Of a stretch of DNA of 43,669 bases, positions 8,427 through 16,756 are shown piece by piece. Origin of the DNA: Acidimicrobiales bacterium (GTDB lineage Bacteria; Actinomycetota; Acidimicrobiia; Acidimicrobiales; MedAcidi-G1); NCBI GenBank assembly GCA_028823445.1, contig JAPKBH010000014.1:1-43669 (forward strand), in the 5' to 3' direction. A program made the position numbers and the translations under genes. Position 1 is the stretch's first letter; each line of letters opens with the position of its first letter. A model generated the notes under the pieces. It saw only the letters and a program-made list of their open reading frames with translations, did not search any database and was not told the origin of the DNA.

Positions 8427-9983
8427 CTAAATAAATGTTAAATCGGTTTCTTGCTGTCTTTCTAGCAGAGAAATTTGCTCAGATGTTTGCTCAGAAGTCC
8501 AACCAAGCAAACCAGCTAACTGCTCAGCTACCGGTTCAATCAAAACCCCAACCTCTGGATCAAACCACATGCTTCCGGTGCGTCGCACCAACACATCGTC
8601 TAAAAAGAGCGCACCATCCACTTGCACCGCCCACACGATTTCACCCGACAAAAGATGCGCCCCGGGGGCCACCGGTTCTTTTCCGAGGGTAATAACCGCT
8701 TCGGTTTCCGACCCGTAGCGTCGCACCAAACGCTCGGCAATGGGCAAAGCAAGGTCATGGTTGGCTGCTAAAGTTTGCGCAGCCAAAGACAAGTCTGAAG
8801 CAATGTCTCCACCGGGCAAGGTCTTAGAGGTAGAAGTTGTCCCGCTAAAGACGGCACTGGAGTTCAAGCTCTGCTGGGCAGAGAGTTGAGTATCTACAGA
8901 CTCAAGGACATCGTCGGCCATTTGGAGGTAACCGGTAAGTTTGCCACCGGCCACCGTGACTACCCCTCGGGGGCCAACCCATACCTCGTCTTTGCGAGAA
9001 AGTTCCGAAGTGGGCTGCCCCGGTTTAGAAATCAACGGCCGTAGGCCAGCCCACGCCCCGGTCACTTGCTCTGAGGTCAAAGAAATATCAAAATGATGTT
9101 CAACGGTAGTTAACAAAAAATCTACATCGACTTGTTCGACCGAAGGATGGTGGGTAGCCGGGTCAAGATGACGAGTATCGGTAGTCCCCAAATAAGTAAC
9201 CGGTCCTCGCGGCAGGGCGAACACCGGCCGGCCATCTGAACCGGTCATGGTTACCAAATTGTTGACCGGTAAATCGGTGCGCCGGACAGCTACGTGAATG
9301 CCGCGACTGAGTACCAAACGAGGCTCAACATCGGCTTCCAGTTGGCGGGTGGCATCAACCCAAGGGCCCGTGGCGTTAACCACCACTGCGGCTTTTACCT
9401 GAATTGACCGACCGGTTAGCGCACACTGAGCGGTAACCCCCTCTGCCTGGTTTTGGCCCAGCAGGCCATCAACGGAAAGGTAATTAGCAACTTGAGCACC
9501 AGAAGCCGCCGCATCACGCAAATTGGCCAGAACCAAGCGGCAGTCATCGGTCAAATACTCGCGAAAAGTTACGGCATAACGGCTTTTTTCTGGTCGTAAA
9601 GCAGGCTCGTTTTGCGCCACTTTGCCCCTGCTCCACCGACTATGACGGTCGGAGCGCTTAACCCCGCCCAACATTTCGTAAATCCGTACCACGACATCCA
9701 TAAGCACTAGCCAGCGCCGGGAAGCCACCGGAAAAACCATCCAGTGCGGTTCACAAAGGTGAGGAGCTAAAGCATGAACCACCGCACGTTCACGCGCCGT
9801 ATGGCGCACCACCCGAAAATGGCCCATAGCTAAATAGCGCAGACCGCCATGAATAAGTTTAGAAGACTTAGAAGAAGTACCCGAAGAGAAATCTTTAGCC
9901 TCCAACAAGGCCACCGACAAGCCACGTTGGCTAGCCGCCCGAGCCACCCCGGCACCGGTTATGCCGCCACCAATGATCACCAA
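8427..9983 (-). CDS. glpD: Glycerol-3-phosphate dehydrogenase (FAD)
   Basis: Oxidises sn-glycerol-3-phosphate to dihydroxyacetone phosphate with FAD and passes electrons to the membrane quinone pool. The FAD-binding Rossmann motif IIGGGITGAGVARAA, the segment SGTSSKSSKLIHGGLRYL and the central substrate domain (LPRGPVTYLGTTDTRH) are clear, followed by the C-terminal DAO domain. The coordinates use TTG 9983, the first ordinary start codon, but this cuts into the first beta strand. The frame stays open to 10061, and the extra residues (QSRDDLLDAFESTSFDL) fit the usual GlpD N-terminus. No ATG, GTG or TTG exists there, only CTG at 10040 and ATT at 10058/10061. The frame is the same as that of usp, from which it is separated by one TAA. 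The true start is therefore unresolved. Confidence 0.9.
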   Translation of the reverse strand: MVIIGGGITGAGVARAASQRGLSVALLEAKDFSSGTSSKSSKLIHGGLRYLAMGHFRVVRHTARERAVVHALAPHLCEPHWMVFPVASRRWLVLMDVVVRIYEMLGGVKRSDRHSRWSRGKVAQNEPALRPEKSRYAVTFREYLTDDCRLVLANLRDAAASGAQVANYLSVDGLLGQNQAEGVTAQCALTGRSIQVKAAVVVNATGPWVDATRQLEADVEPRLVLSRGIHVAVRRTDLPVNNLVTMTGSDGRPVFALPRGPVTYLGTTDTRHLDPATHHPSVEQVDVDFLLTTVEHHFDISLTSEQVTGAWAGLRPLISKPGQPTSELSRKDEVWVGPRGVVTVAGGKLTGYLQMADDVLESVDTQLSAQQSLNSSAVFSGTTSTSKTLPGGDIASDLSLAAQTLAANHDLALPIAERLVRRYGSETEAVITLGKEPVAPGAHLLSGEIVWAVQVDGALFLDDVLVRRTGSMWFDPEVGVLIEPVAEQLAGLLGWTSEQTSEQISLLERQQETDLTFI

Positions 9984-10061
9984 ATCAAAGGATGTGCTTT
10001 CAAAAGCGTCAAGAAGATCGTCTCGGCTCTGACCGCCCAGAGCCCCCGGAACAGAAATAAT

Positions 10062-10517
10062 TTAGTCCTCGTTGTCTAAACCCGTATGAATAATCACCAA
10101 AGGGCAAGGACTGTGATGGGCAATAGATTGGCTCACCGACCCAAGGCGAAGCCCGGCAAAACCACCGCGACCCCGATTGCCGACTACTAAAAGATCGGCA
10201 TCCTTTGCCGCTCGGAGAAGCGTGTCGGCCGCTCGGCCTTTGGTGAGCGTCCGCACAATTTCAACCTCGGGGTGGCCGGCGACTTCAAGCGCTGAATCTA
10301 TAACCTCACCTTGCATACGTTCGACCTCGTTAATCAGGTCGTAAGAATCAAGCGGCACATAACCTAAATCTGGCGCAGCGGGCACATAGGTTGGGGCATA
10401 GGCCGTCACCACTTCAACAATGGAGTCACGCAGCGCAGCTTCTTCAAAAGCCCAGATTAAAGCGGCCCGGGCATACCCGGAACCCTCAACACCTACCACT
10501 ATGCGACGCTTGGTCAT
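10062..10517 (-). CDS. Universal stress protein (UspA family)
   Basis: A 151-residue single-domain Usp protein. The first strand IVVGVEGSGYARAAL and the C-terminal nucleotide-binding motif GNRGRGGFAGLRLGSVSQ match the ATP-binding type (G-2x-G-9x-G-S). Such cytoplasmic proteins bind ATP and modulate stress survival; the target cannot be read from the sequence. Its TAA stop is directly followed, in the same frame, by the N-terminal coding region of glpD. ATG 10517 is the only sensible start. Confidence 0.92.
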   Translation of the reverse strand: MTKRRIVVGVEGSGYARAALIWAFEEAALRDSIVEVVTAYAPTYVPAAPDLGYVPLDSYDLINEVERMQGEVIDSALEVAGHPEVEIVRTLTKGRAADTLLRAAKDADLLVVGNRGRGGFAGLRLGSVSQSIAHHSPCPLVIIHTGLDNED

Positions 10518-10585
10518 GTCATCCCTTTGCTAATTGTTGGTTCACCTTGAGCGTAATACAGAGCGAACCATTCACCAAGAGGCAA

Positions 10586-11065
10586 TTAGGAAAGAGCGTC
10601 TGCGACCTTGGCGCTCGCTTCGTCTTCTTCTACATCAAGGGCGAAAGCCAACTCAGAAACCAACACGCTCAGGGCTTTGGTGTACAAAGTTTTTTCACCT
10701 GCCGAAAGTCCTTTAGCGGCATCACGCAAAGCGAGGTTTCGTACCACCTCGGCTACTTGGTAGACATCGCCGCTTTTAAGCTTTTCTTGGTGATTCTTAA
10801 AACGTCGCGACCAGTTGGAGGGTTCACGAATGTCACGTTTTTGCAGTACATCAAAGAGGTCAACCACGTCTTCTTTGCTGATGGGCCAACGCATGCCGAC
10901 CTCTTCGACCATGTCAACCGGCACCGAAAGGGTCATATCGCCGTGGGCCATAGTCAAAATAAAGTATTCAGTGTTTTTACCAAAAGCTTTACGCTTCTGT
11001 ACTTTGTCGATAATCGCCGCACCGTGGTGCGGGTAGACGACTTTGTCGCCAGGTTTAAAGGTCAA
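10586..11065 (-). CDS. carD: CarD family transcriptional regulator
   Basis: A 159-residue protein that binds the RNA polymerase beta subunit and stabilises open promoter complexes, as known for mycobacterial CarD. The N-terminal RNAP-interaction domain begins LTFKPGDKVVYPHHGAA; the helical DNA-binding C-terminal domain contains WSRRFKNHQEKLKSGD. The start is taken as TTG 11065, because GGAGG lies 6 nt upstream and the protein then begins exactly where CarD proteins normally do. An upstream ATG at 11110 would add 15 unrelated residues. In the gap to the preceding gene there are two short hairpins (CCCCAAAAGGGG at 11105-11116 and a 5-bp stem at 11126-11139) that could affect readthrough. Confidence 0.93.
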   Translation of the reverse strand: MTFKPGDKVVYPHHGAAIIDKVQKRKAFGKNTEYFILTMAHGDMTLSVPVDMVEEVGMRWPISKEDVVDLFDVLQKRDIREPSNWSRRFKNHQEKLKSGDVYQVAEVVRNLALRDAAKGLSAGEKTLYTKALSVLVSELAFALDVEEDEASAKVADALS

Positions 11066-11138
11066 CGGGAGCCTCCGTGGGCATTGCAGGAACGTCCGAG
11101 GATACCCCAAAAGGGGACAGTCCGGACGCTAAAGAGCG

Positions 11139-11516
11139 TTAAGCGCCGAGGCGAGCACGAGCGGCTCGGCTGCGTTCTAAAAGATGTTCAGGCACACCAG
11201 AGGTATTCCCGCTGGCTGCACCATCGCTGGCTGTTTCTGCTGCCGCTTCTTCGCCGACTTGGGCTTCAGCATTTAGTGCGTCATTTTCGCGGTCAATTTT
11301 AAATTGTGGCCAGTCATTTTTTTGTGCCAACTGCTCGTGGCTTACCGACCCCAAGGTGATGCCGTTAGCAAAGTCAACCCAATAGCGGTACCAGGTTATG
11401 CCGTTAGAGACCTTGACTTGGCCTTCGGTTCCTTCGGGAACACCGGGCAGGTCAAGCGAAGCCACTACTTTTTGGCGGCGCTTCAAGGGCAGTTGGCGAT
11501 CAATTGTTTTTGTCAT
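11139..11516 (-). CDS. Conserved actinobacterial protein of unknown function
   Basis: A 125-residue protein with no catalytic motif. Residues about 15-60 (VVASLDLPGVPEGTEGQV, WYRYWVDFANG) read as a small beta-barrel-like domain of a kind seen in hypothetical actinobacterial proteins. An Ala/Glu-rich linker follows, then a basic tail LLERSRAARARLGA that could contact nucleic acid or the ribosome; this is inference. It lies between proS and carD on the same strand, 54 nt after proS, which suggests cotranscription. No signal peptide or membrane segment is seen. Confidence 0.75.
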   Translation of the reverse strand: MTKTIDRQLPLKRRQKVVASLDLPGVPEGTEGQVKVSNGITWYRYWVDFANGITLGSVSHEQLAQKNDWPQFKIDRENDALNAEAQVGEEAAAETASDGAASGNTSGVPEHLLERSRAARARLGA

Positions 11517-11570
11517 GTAAAGCCTCGGCAGGAGTCGGTCGGAAAAGAATCTAGCGGACAGCAGCGAAGG

Positions 11571-13286
11571 TCAGGTGCCTAAGCGCCGGCCTTGGTTAAC
11601 CAGATCAGTTATGTGCTGGGTTGCTTGATCAACAGCCAGGTCAGACTTGATGCCGTCTCGTCGGTCGGCGAACTCGAGTTGGCCGTTTTCTAAACCGCGA
11701 GGCCCCACAGTGAGACGCAGCGGGATGCCAACTAACTCAGCATCGGCAAACTTGACGCCGGGCCGGCCCGGTCGATCATCCAACAAGACGTCGACGCCTG
11801 CGGCCTGCAACTCGGCATAAGCATTTTCTGCGGCAGCCATGGACTCTTGGTGATCGGTTTTTACGATGGTAATTACTACCTCGTAAGGGGCGATGGTCAT
11901 GGGCCATTGCAACCCATTGTCGTCATGGTGGGTTTCGGCGGCGGCCGCCATGGCCCGGCCTACGCCGATTCCGTAAGAACCCATGGTGATGGTTTGGGTG
12001 ACCCCGTCGGCGTCGAGCACCTTGGCGCCCATCGCTTCGGCATATTTGCGGCCAAGTTTGAAAATATGCCCCGCTTCGATGCAGCGGACAATGCTCAATG
12101 GTTCGCCACACGAAATACATGCTTCGCCTTCAAGGATTCCCCGAAGGTCTACCCAGTGGTCAACCTTGATGTCGCGTTCTACATCTACGCCGGTGAGGTG
12201 AACATCGTCGATGTTGGCCCCGGTGGTCATGCCGGATCGGCCTTGCAGCGCTAAGTCGGCATAAATAGGCAGGTCGGTTACGCCTACCGCGCCCAAACTG
12301 CCAGGGGAGGCCCCCAAAGCGGACCGAATATCGTCGGCTTCAGCCGGTTCAATATCGGTGGCCCCGGTGTAGTCAATAAATTTTTGTTCCAACAACGGGT
12401 GGTCGCCGCGCAGCAACAAGACGGTGAGTTGCCCGTTGACGTTATAAAGCAAGCTTTTAATTTGGTGTTCGGCGGGGTGGCCGGCTTCGGCGAGAGCAGC
12501 AATGGTGCGTATACCGGGGGTATTGAAAGACTCGGGGGTATCGCTACCGGGCCGGTTTTCTACTGGGTCCAAGGCGGCTGAGGCTCGCTCAACATTGGCG
12601 GCATAACCGCAACCGTTACAGCGGGCGACATCGTCTTCACCAGCAGGGGAGGCCACCATAAACTCCACCGAAGCGCTTCCGCCCATGGCACCCGAAGAGG
12701 CCTGCACCGGAAAAGCATCAAGGCCCAAGCGAGCAAAAATACGGGTGTAAGCAGCGTGGTGAGCGTCAAACGCTGCATCGAGGCCCGCATCGTCCAAATT
12801 AAAAGAGTAAGAGTCCTTCATGAAAAATTCACGCACCCGAAGAAGCCCTGATTTAGGGCGAGGCTCGTCGCGGAACTTGGTTTGAATTTGGTACCAGACT
12901 TGAGGGAGCGTTTTGTAAGAGGTGATCTCGGCGGCCAAGGTGGCGAAAACTTCTTCGTGGGTCATACCTAAGGCCAACTCGGCCCCTTTGCGGTCAGTGA
13001 GGCGAAACATTTCATCGCCCATGGTTTCCCACCGGCCCGATTTCTGCCAGAGAGATGCCGGATGCATAGCCGGCAAAAAGAATTCTTGCCCTCCGATGGC
13101 ATTCATTTCTTGGCGAATAATGGCCGCTACTTTTTCATGAACCCGCCAACCCAACGGCAACATGGAGTAGTGGCCTGACTGCAGTTGTCGTATAAACCCG
13201 CCACGCACCAGCAAACGGTGGCTCGCTGCTTCAGCCTCCGCCGGAGCATCACGCAATGTAGGGATAAAAAGGGAGGACCAGCGCAC
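11571..13286 (-). CDS. proS: Prolyl-tRNA synthetase
   Basis: Charges tRNA-Pro with proline. At 571 residues it matches the bacterial-type ProRS with an editing insertion. Class II motif 1 lies in the N-terminal part, motif 2 is FRDEPRPKSGLLRVREF (around residue 140), and motif 3 is GSYGIGVGRAMAA (around residue 440). The INS editing domain lies between motifs 2 and 3 (around residues 230-390), and the anticodon-binding domain is at the C-terminus. The start ATG 13286 gives the canonical beginning MRWSSLFIPTLRDAPAEAE. A 123-nt divergent region separates it from the acyl-CoA dehydrogenase gene. Confidence 0.97.
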   Translation of the reverse strand: MRWSSLFIPTLRDAPAEAEAASHRLLVRGGFIRQLQSGHYSMLPLGWRVHEKVAAIIRQEMNAIGGQEFFLPAMHPASLWQKSGRWETMGDEMFRLTDRKGAELALGMTHEEVFATLAAEITSYKTLPQVWYQIQTKFRDEPRPKSGLLRVREFFMKDSYSFNLDDAGLDAAFDAHHAAYTRIFARLGLDAFPVQASSGAMGGSASVEFMVASPAGEDDVARCNGCGYAANVERASAALDPVENRPGSDTPESFNTPGIRTIAALAEAGHPAEHQIKSLLYNVNGQLTVLLLRGDHPLLEQKFIDYTGATDIEPAEADDIRSALGASPGSLGAVGVTDLPIYADLALQGRSGMTTGANIDDVHLTGVDVERDIKVDHWVDLRGILEGEACISCGEPLSIVRCIEAGHIFKLGRKYAEAMGAKVLDADGVTQTITMGSYGIGVGRAMAAAAETHHDDNGLQWPMTIAPYEVVITIVKTDHQESMAAAENAYAELQAAGVDVLLDDRPGRPGVKFADAELVGIPLRLTVGPRGLENGQLEFADRRDGIKSDLAVDQATQHITDLVNQGRRLGT

Positions 13287-13409
13287 AGCGGGCCTTTCTA
13301 TGAGATGAGAACCTAAAGACTGTGTTCACCCTAGCGACTGCTTGTCGCCGGGTGGTTACTTGTTGCCCCCGCTTGTTGTTTTGTGTTGCCGAGGTGCCAG
13401 ACTCACCCC

Positions 13410-14657
13410 ATGAGCGACGCAACAGCAAACGATGTACAAGAAGAACTTTCCGCCTGGTTGGAAGAAAACTGGGACCCAGAATTGACGGTTGGCCAATGGT
13501 GGCAACGTCTCAACGAGGGGAAATGGTGTCACCCCTCTTTGCCTGAAGAAGCAGGAGGACGGGGCTACAACCGGGAGTTAACCCAGGCGGTAGCTGCCGG
13601 GTTGGCGGAGGCCAACGTGGTTGGACCACCTAGCGGGTTGGGCTTAATGTTGGCTGCTCCCACTATTGCTGTCCATGGTTCCCAAGAACAGATCGATCGT
13701 TTTATTCCGAAAATTCTTGACGGCACCGAGGCTTGGTGTCAGTTATTTTCTGAACCTAACGCCGGGTCCGACCTTGCCGGGCTACAAGCCAAAGCGGTAC
13801 GCGACGGCGACGAATGGATTATCTCGGGCCAAAAAGTGTGGACCTCCGGTGGACACATGGCCAAGATGGGCATGCTTATTGCTCGTACCGACTTGGACGC
13901 TCCAAAACATCAGGGCATCACCTATTTCGCTATAGATATGGAACAGCCCGGTATCGAAGTGCGTCCGTTGCGTGAAATGACTGGCCAGGCTTTGTTTAAC
14001 GAAGTGTTTCTTGATGAAGCTCGGGTTCCTCACGCCAACGTGCTTGGTGGGCTGGGGGCTGGCTGGGCGGTAGCGAACAGCACGCTGGCTTTTGAGCGAG
14101 CCAGTTTAGGTGGCGGCGGTCGTCAACCCGTATCGGTACCGCCGGGAGCAATAGCTGGCCGCCTTGAACGTAAAGCGGGGAGCTTTTTGGATCGGGTAAG
14201 TCGCGGCCCTGAAGGCGGCGGTGGGCGTGGTATTTCAAGCCAAGCGCTGATGGATTTCGCCAAGGCGGCGGGCAACGAAACCGATCCAGTGATTCGTCAA
14301 GAAATAATGAAAGTACATATTTTGGGGCAAGTGAATCGTCTCAATATGTTGCGGGCGAAATCTGGAGGCCGTCGCACCGGGGCCGAAGGCAATTTAGCCA
14401 AGTTGGCCATGAGCGAAATGGTACGTCGGGGACGAGAAGTGGGCAATATGATTATTGGGGCCGACGGTATGTTGGCCAGCAGCGACTGCCGTACCGGCGG
14501 GTTGGTGCAAGAAGCCACCTTATTTTCTCCGGCACCTTCTATTTACGGTGGCACCGACGAGATCCAACGCAACATTATTGGAGAACGAGTGTTGGGGCTC
14601 CCTAAAGAACCTGGCCCGGCCAAAGGCACCCCGTTTCGAGAGTTGGTGCAGAACTAA
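13410..14657 (+). CDS. Acyl-CoA dehydrogenase
   Basis: A 415-residue FAD enzyme that forms trans-2-enoyl-CoA from acyl-CoA. Visible motifs are the FAD/substrate segment QLFSEPNAGSDLAGL, the following beta-domain segment WIISGQKVWTSGG, and the C-terminal signature IYGGTDEIQRNIIGERVLG. In that signature Gly replaces the Glu used as catalytic base in medium-chain enzymes (IYEGT), so the base may sit elsewhere, as in isovaleryl- and long-chain-type enzymes. ATG 13410 is chosen over the upstream ATG 13383 because the protein then begins MSDATANDVQ, with GAGGTG upstream at 13 nt. The substrate is unknown. The stop overlaps that of the convergent hydrolase (CTAA). Confidence 0.92.
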   Translation: MSDATANDVQEELSAWLEENWDPELTVGQWWQRLNEGKWCHPSLPEEAGGRGYNRELTQAVAAGLAEANVVGPPSGLGLMLAAPTIAVHGSQEQIDRFIPKILDGTEAWCQLFSEPNAGSDLAGLQAKAVRDGDEWIISGQKVWTSGGHMAKMGMLIARTDLDAPKHQGITYFAIDMEQPGIEVRPLREMTGQALFNEVFLDEARVPHANVLGGLGAGWAVANSTLAFERASLGGGGRQPVSVPPGAIAGRLERKAGSFLDRVSRGPEGGGGRGISSQALMDFAKAAGNETDPVIRQEIMKVHILGQVNRLNMLRAKSGGRRTGAEGNLAKLAMSEMVRRGREVGNMIIGADGMLASSDCRTGGLVQEATLFSPAPSIYGGTDEIQRNIIGERVLGLPKEPGPAKGTPFRELVQN

Positions 14658-15457
14658 ACCATTTGGTTGAGGTGAGCAAGCAAGCCTTGACGGATTTCGT
14701 TGGGTTTTTCCATCATCATCATGTGTCCGCAGTCGGCTATTTCGTTTACTGCCGGGTTAGTAACAAACGAGTCAATAAGTGGTTGGGCGGCTCGACGCGG
14801 GGTCATCTTGTCGCCACTCCCTAAAAACATGGTCACCGGGCATTGCGTGTTTTCGGCTGCCATGACGGCTTGGTCGTAAACCGAACAGGCGGCGAGATCA
14901 GTGGCCAGCACCCCTGGTGGGCTGGATTCAATGAGTGCTTGAACGCCACCCACCATAGAAAGCCCGGGGGTGGGGTTTTCCCCGACGTGTTGAAGCGACC
15001 CGAGGCCCCACGAGGCCATCAAAGCAGCCGCCTTTGGGTCATTGTCTTGGGCAGTGGCTAAGAGTTCGGGATGCACCGGCATAGCGACTGCTACTCCAAG
15101 CAGGCCAAGGGAGGCTACGGATTCTTGATGGTGGCCAGCAGCGTGAAGCGCAATTAAGGCACCCATAGAGTGACCTACGAGGTGAAGCGGTTGGTCAAAG
15201 TATTCGGCCAGCGCAGCCACCCAAAGGGCAAGGTCTTCAATACTGGTAAGGGGAGGACCATCAGAACGGCCGTGCCCGGGGAGGTCCACCGCTAAGGCTC
15301 GAAAGCCGTGATGGGCTAAGAAACGGGTTTGGTGCGACCAAACCGTCCGGTCCATGCCGGCACCGTGGACAAGAACCACTAATGGCTCGCTGCGGTTAGC
15401 TAAAGGCACGGCCCCGGTAGCAGCATGAATGGTCTGATTGTTTACGTTCAGGATCAT
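14654..15457 (-). CDS. Alpha/beta hydrolase
   Basis: A 267-residue alpha/beta-hydrolase-fold protein. Visible are the oxyanion strand LVVLVHGAGMDRTVW, the segment VDLPGHGRSDG, and the nucleophile elbow GHSMG; a late aspartate (SGDKM) and histidine (DCGHMMMM) complete a plausible triad. It starts 5 nt after metY stops and is probably cotranscribed with it. It is too short and differs in sequence from the homoserine acetyltransferase MetX, which also has this fold, so the metY link does not reveal its substrate. Cytoplasmic; specificity unknown. Confidence 0.88.
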   Translation of the reverse strand: MILNVNNQTIHAATGAVPLANRSEPLVVLVHGAGMDRTVWSHQTRFLAHHGFRALAVDLPGHGRSDGPPLTSIEDLALWVAALAEYFDQPLHLVGHSMGALIALHAAGHHQESVASLGLLGVAVAMPVHPELLATAQDNDPKAAALMASWGLGSLQHVGENPTPGLSMVGGVQALIESSPPGVLATDLAACSVYDQAVMAAENTQCPVTMFLGSGDKMTPRRAAQPLIDSFVTNPAVNEIADCGHMMMMEKPNEIRQGLLAHLNQMV

Positions 15458-15462
15458 CAGGC

Positions 15463-16755
15463 TTACCGTTGGGAGGCTTTTAAGGCTTGGTTCAGATCAG
15501 CACAAATATCGGTGACATCTTCTAGGCCTACCGAAAGGCGAATCAAGTTGTCGCTTATCCCCGCGGCTTCAAGGTCGGCATCGCTCATTTGTTGGTGGGT
15601 GGTTGACCCGGGGTGGATAACCAAGGTCTTGGCGTCTCCGATGTTGGCCAGATGTGAGGCCAACGACACACCTTCGATGAACTTGCGTCCGGCCGCTCGC
15701 CCGCCTTTAACTCCGAAACTTAAGATGGCCCCGGCTCCCTTGGGGTAGAGGAGTTTGGCCAACTCAAAGTCGGGGTGGCTGGGGTGTTCGGGGTGTTTGA
15801 TCCATTCCACCGCCGGGTGAGCATCAAGTAGGTCAAGCACTTGTCGGGTGTTCTCTACGTGGCGGGCCATACGCAACGGAAGGGTTTCTATGCCTTGCAA
15901 AAGGTAAAAAGCGTTGGCTGGGCTCATGCAAGCACCAAAGTCACGCAGGCCTTCGGCCCGGGCCCGCATAGAGAGTGCCTGTGGGCCAAATTCTTCGGCA
16001 AAAGTTATGCCGTGGTACCCGTCGTAGGGTTCGGTCAAAGTAGGGAACTTTCCGCTGGCTTCCCAATCGAAACGGCCCCCGTCAACAATTGCTCCACCTA
16101 TGGCTACTCCGTGGCCGCCTAAAAATTTGGTTACTGAGTGCATGACTATGTCGGCCCCGTGTTCGATGGGACGTATTAGGTACGGCGTGGCAAAAGTGGA
16201 GTCCACGCAAAGCGGTAAACCAGCGCCGTGGGCTACTTCGGCGATGGCTGCGATGTCAAGTACCTCTATGCCGGGGTTGCCAAGGGTTTCAGCGAAGACC
16301 AGGCGGGTTTCTGGGCGTATGGCGTCGGCAAAAGCTTTGGGGTCTCGGGGGTCGACAAAAGTGGTGGTAATGCCAAAACGCGGCAAGGTCAGGTTCATCA
16401 TGTTGTGACTACCGCCGTAGATGTTTCGGCTGGACACAATGTGGTCTCCGGCGCTAAGGAGGGTGCTTACCGCAAGGTGCAGGGCGGCTTGACCGCTGGC
16501 GGTACAGACCGCTCCGACCCCGCCTTCTAGCGAGGCGATGCGTTCTTCAAGAACCGAGACCGTGGGGTTTGACAGTCGGCTATAAAGGTGCCCGCTTACT
16601 TCTAGGTTGAAGAGTCCGGCGGCGTGGTCAACCGAGTCAAAGACGTAAGAAGTGGTTTGATGGATGGGTACGGCTCGCGACCCGGTGGTGGGGTCGGGTT
16701 GTTGGCCGGCGTGTAAGGCTCGGGTGTCAAAACCAAGAAAGTTAGGATCTACCAT
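15463..16755 (-). CDS. metY: O-acetylhomoserine sulfhydrylase (PLP)
   Basis: A 430-residue member of the Cys/Met metabolism PLP family, of the length typical for O-acetylhomoserine aminocarboxypropyltransferase. It makes homocysteine from O-acetylhomoserine and sulfide. The N-terminus FDTRALHAGQQPDPTTGSRAVPIHQTTSYVF is characteristic (given here as a landmark). The PLP lysine is Lys210 in SVTKFLGGHG, and the C-terminal NIGDAKTLVIHPGSTTHQQ is typical of MetY. The start ATG 16755 is 1 nt from the channel gene stop. No SAM riboswitch or metX is visible nearby. Confidence 0.93.
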   Translation of the reverse strand: MVDPNFLGFDTRALHAGQQPDPTTGSRAVPIHQTTSYVFDSVDHAAGLFNLEVSGHLYSRLSNPTVSVLEERIASLEGGVGAVCTASGQAALHLAVSTLLSAGDHIVSSRNIYGGSHNMMNLTLPRFGITTTFVDPRDPKAFADAIRPETRLVFAETLGNPGIEVLDIAAIAEVAHGAGLPLCVDSTFATPYLIRPIEHGADIVMHSVTKFLGGHGVAIGGAIVDGGRFDWEASGKFPTLTEPYDGYHGITFAEEFGPQALSMRARAEGLRDFGACMSPANAFYLLQGIETLPLRMARHVENTRQVLDLLDAHPAVEWIKHPEHPSHPDFELAKLLYPKGAGAILSFGVKGGRAAGRKFIEGVSLASHLANIGDAKTLVIHPGSTTHQQMSDADLEAAGISDNLIRLSVGLEDVTDICADLNQALKASQR

Positions 16756-16756
16756 G

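Noticed and set aside
14654-15457. MetX (homoserine acetyltransferase) next to metY
   Set aside because: The fold is shared but the protein is about 100 residues too short and lacks the MetX-specific segments I would expect; called as a general alpha/beta hydrolase.
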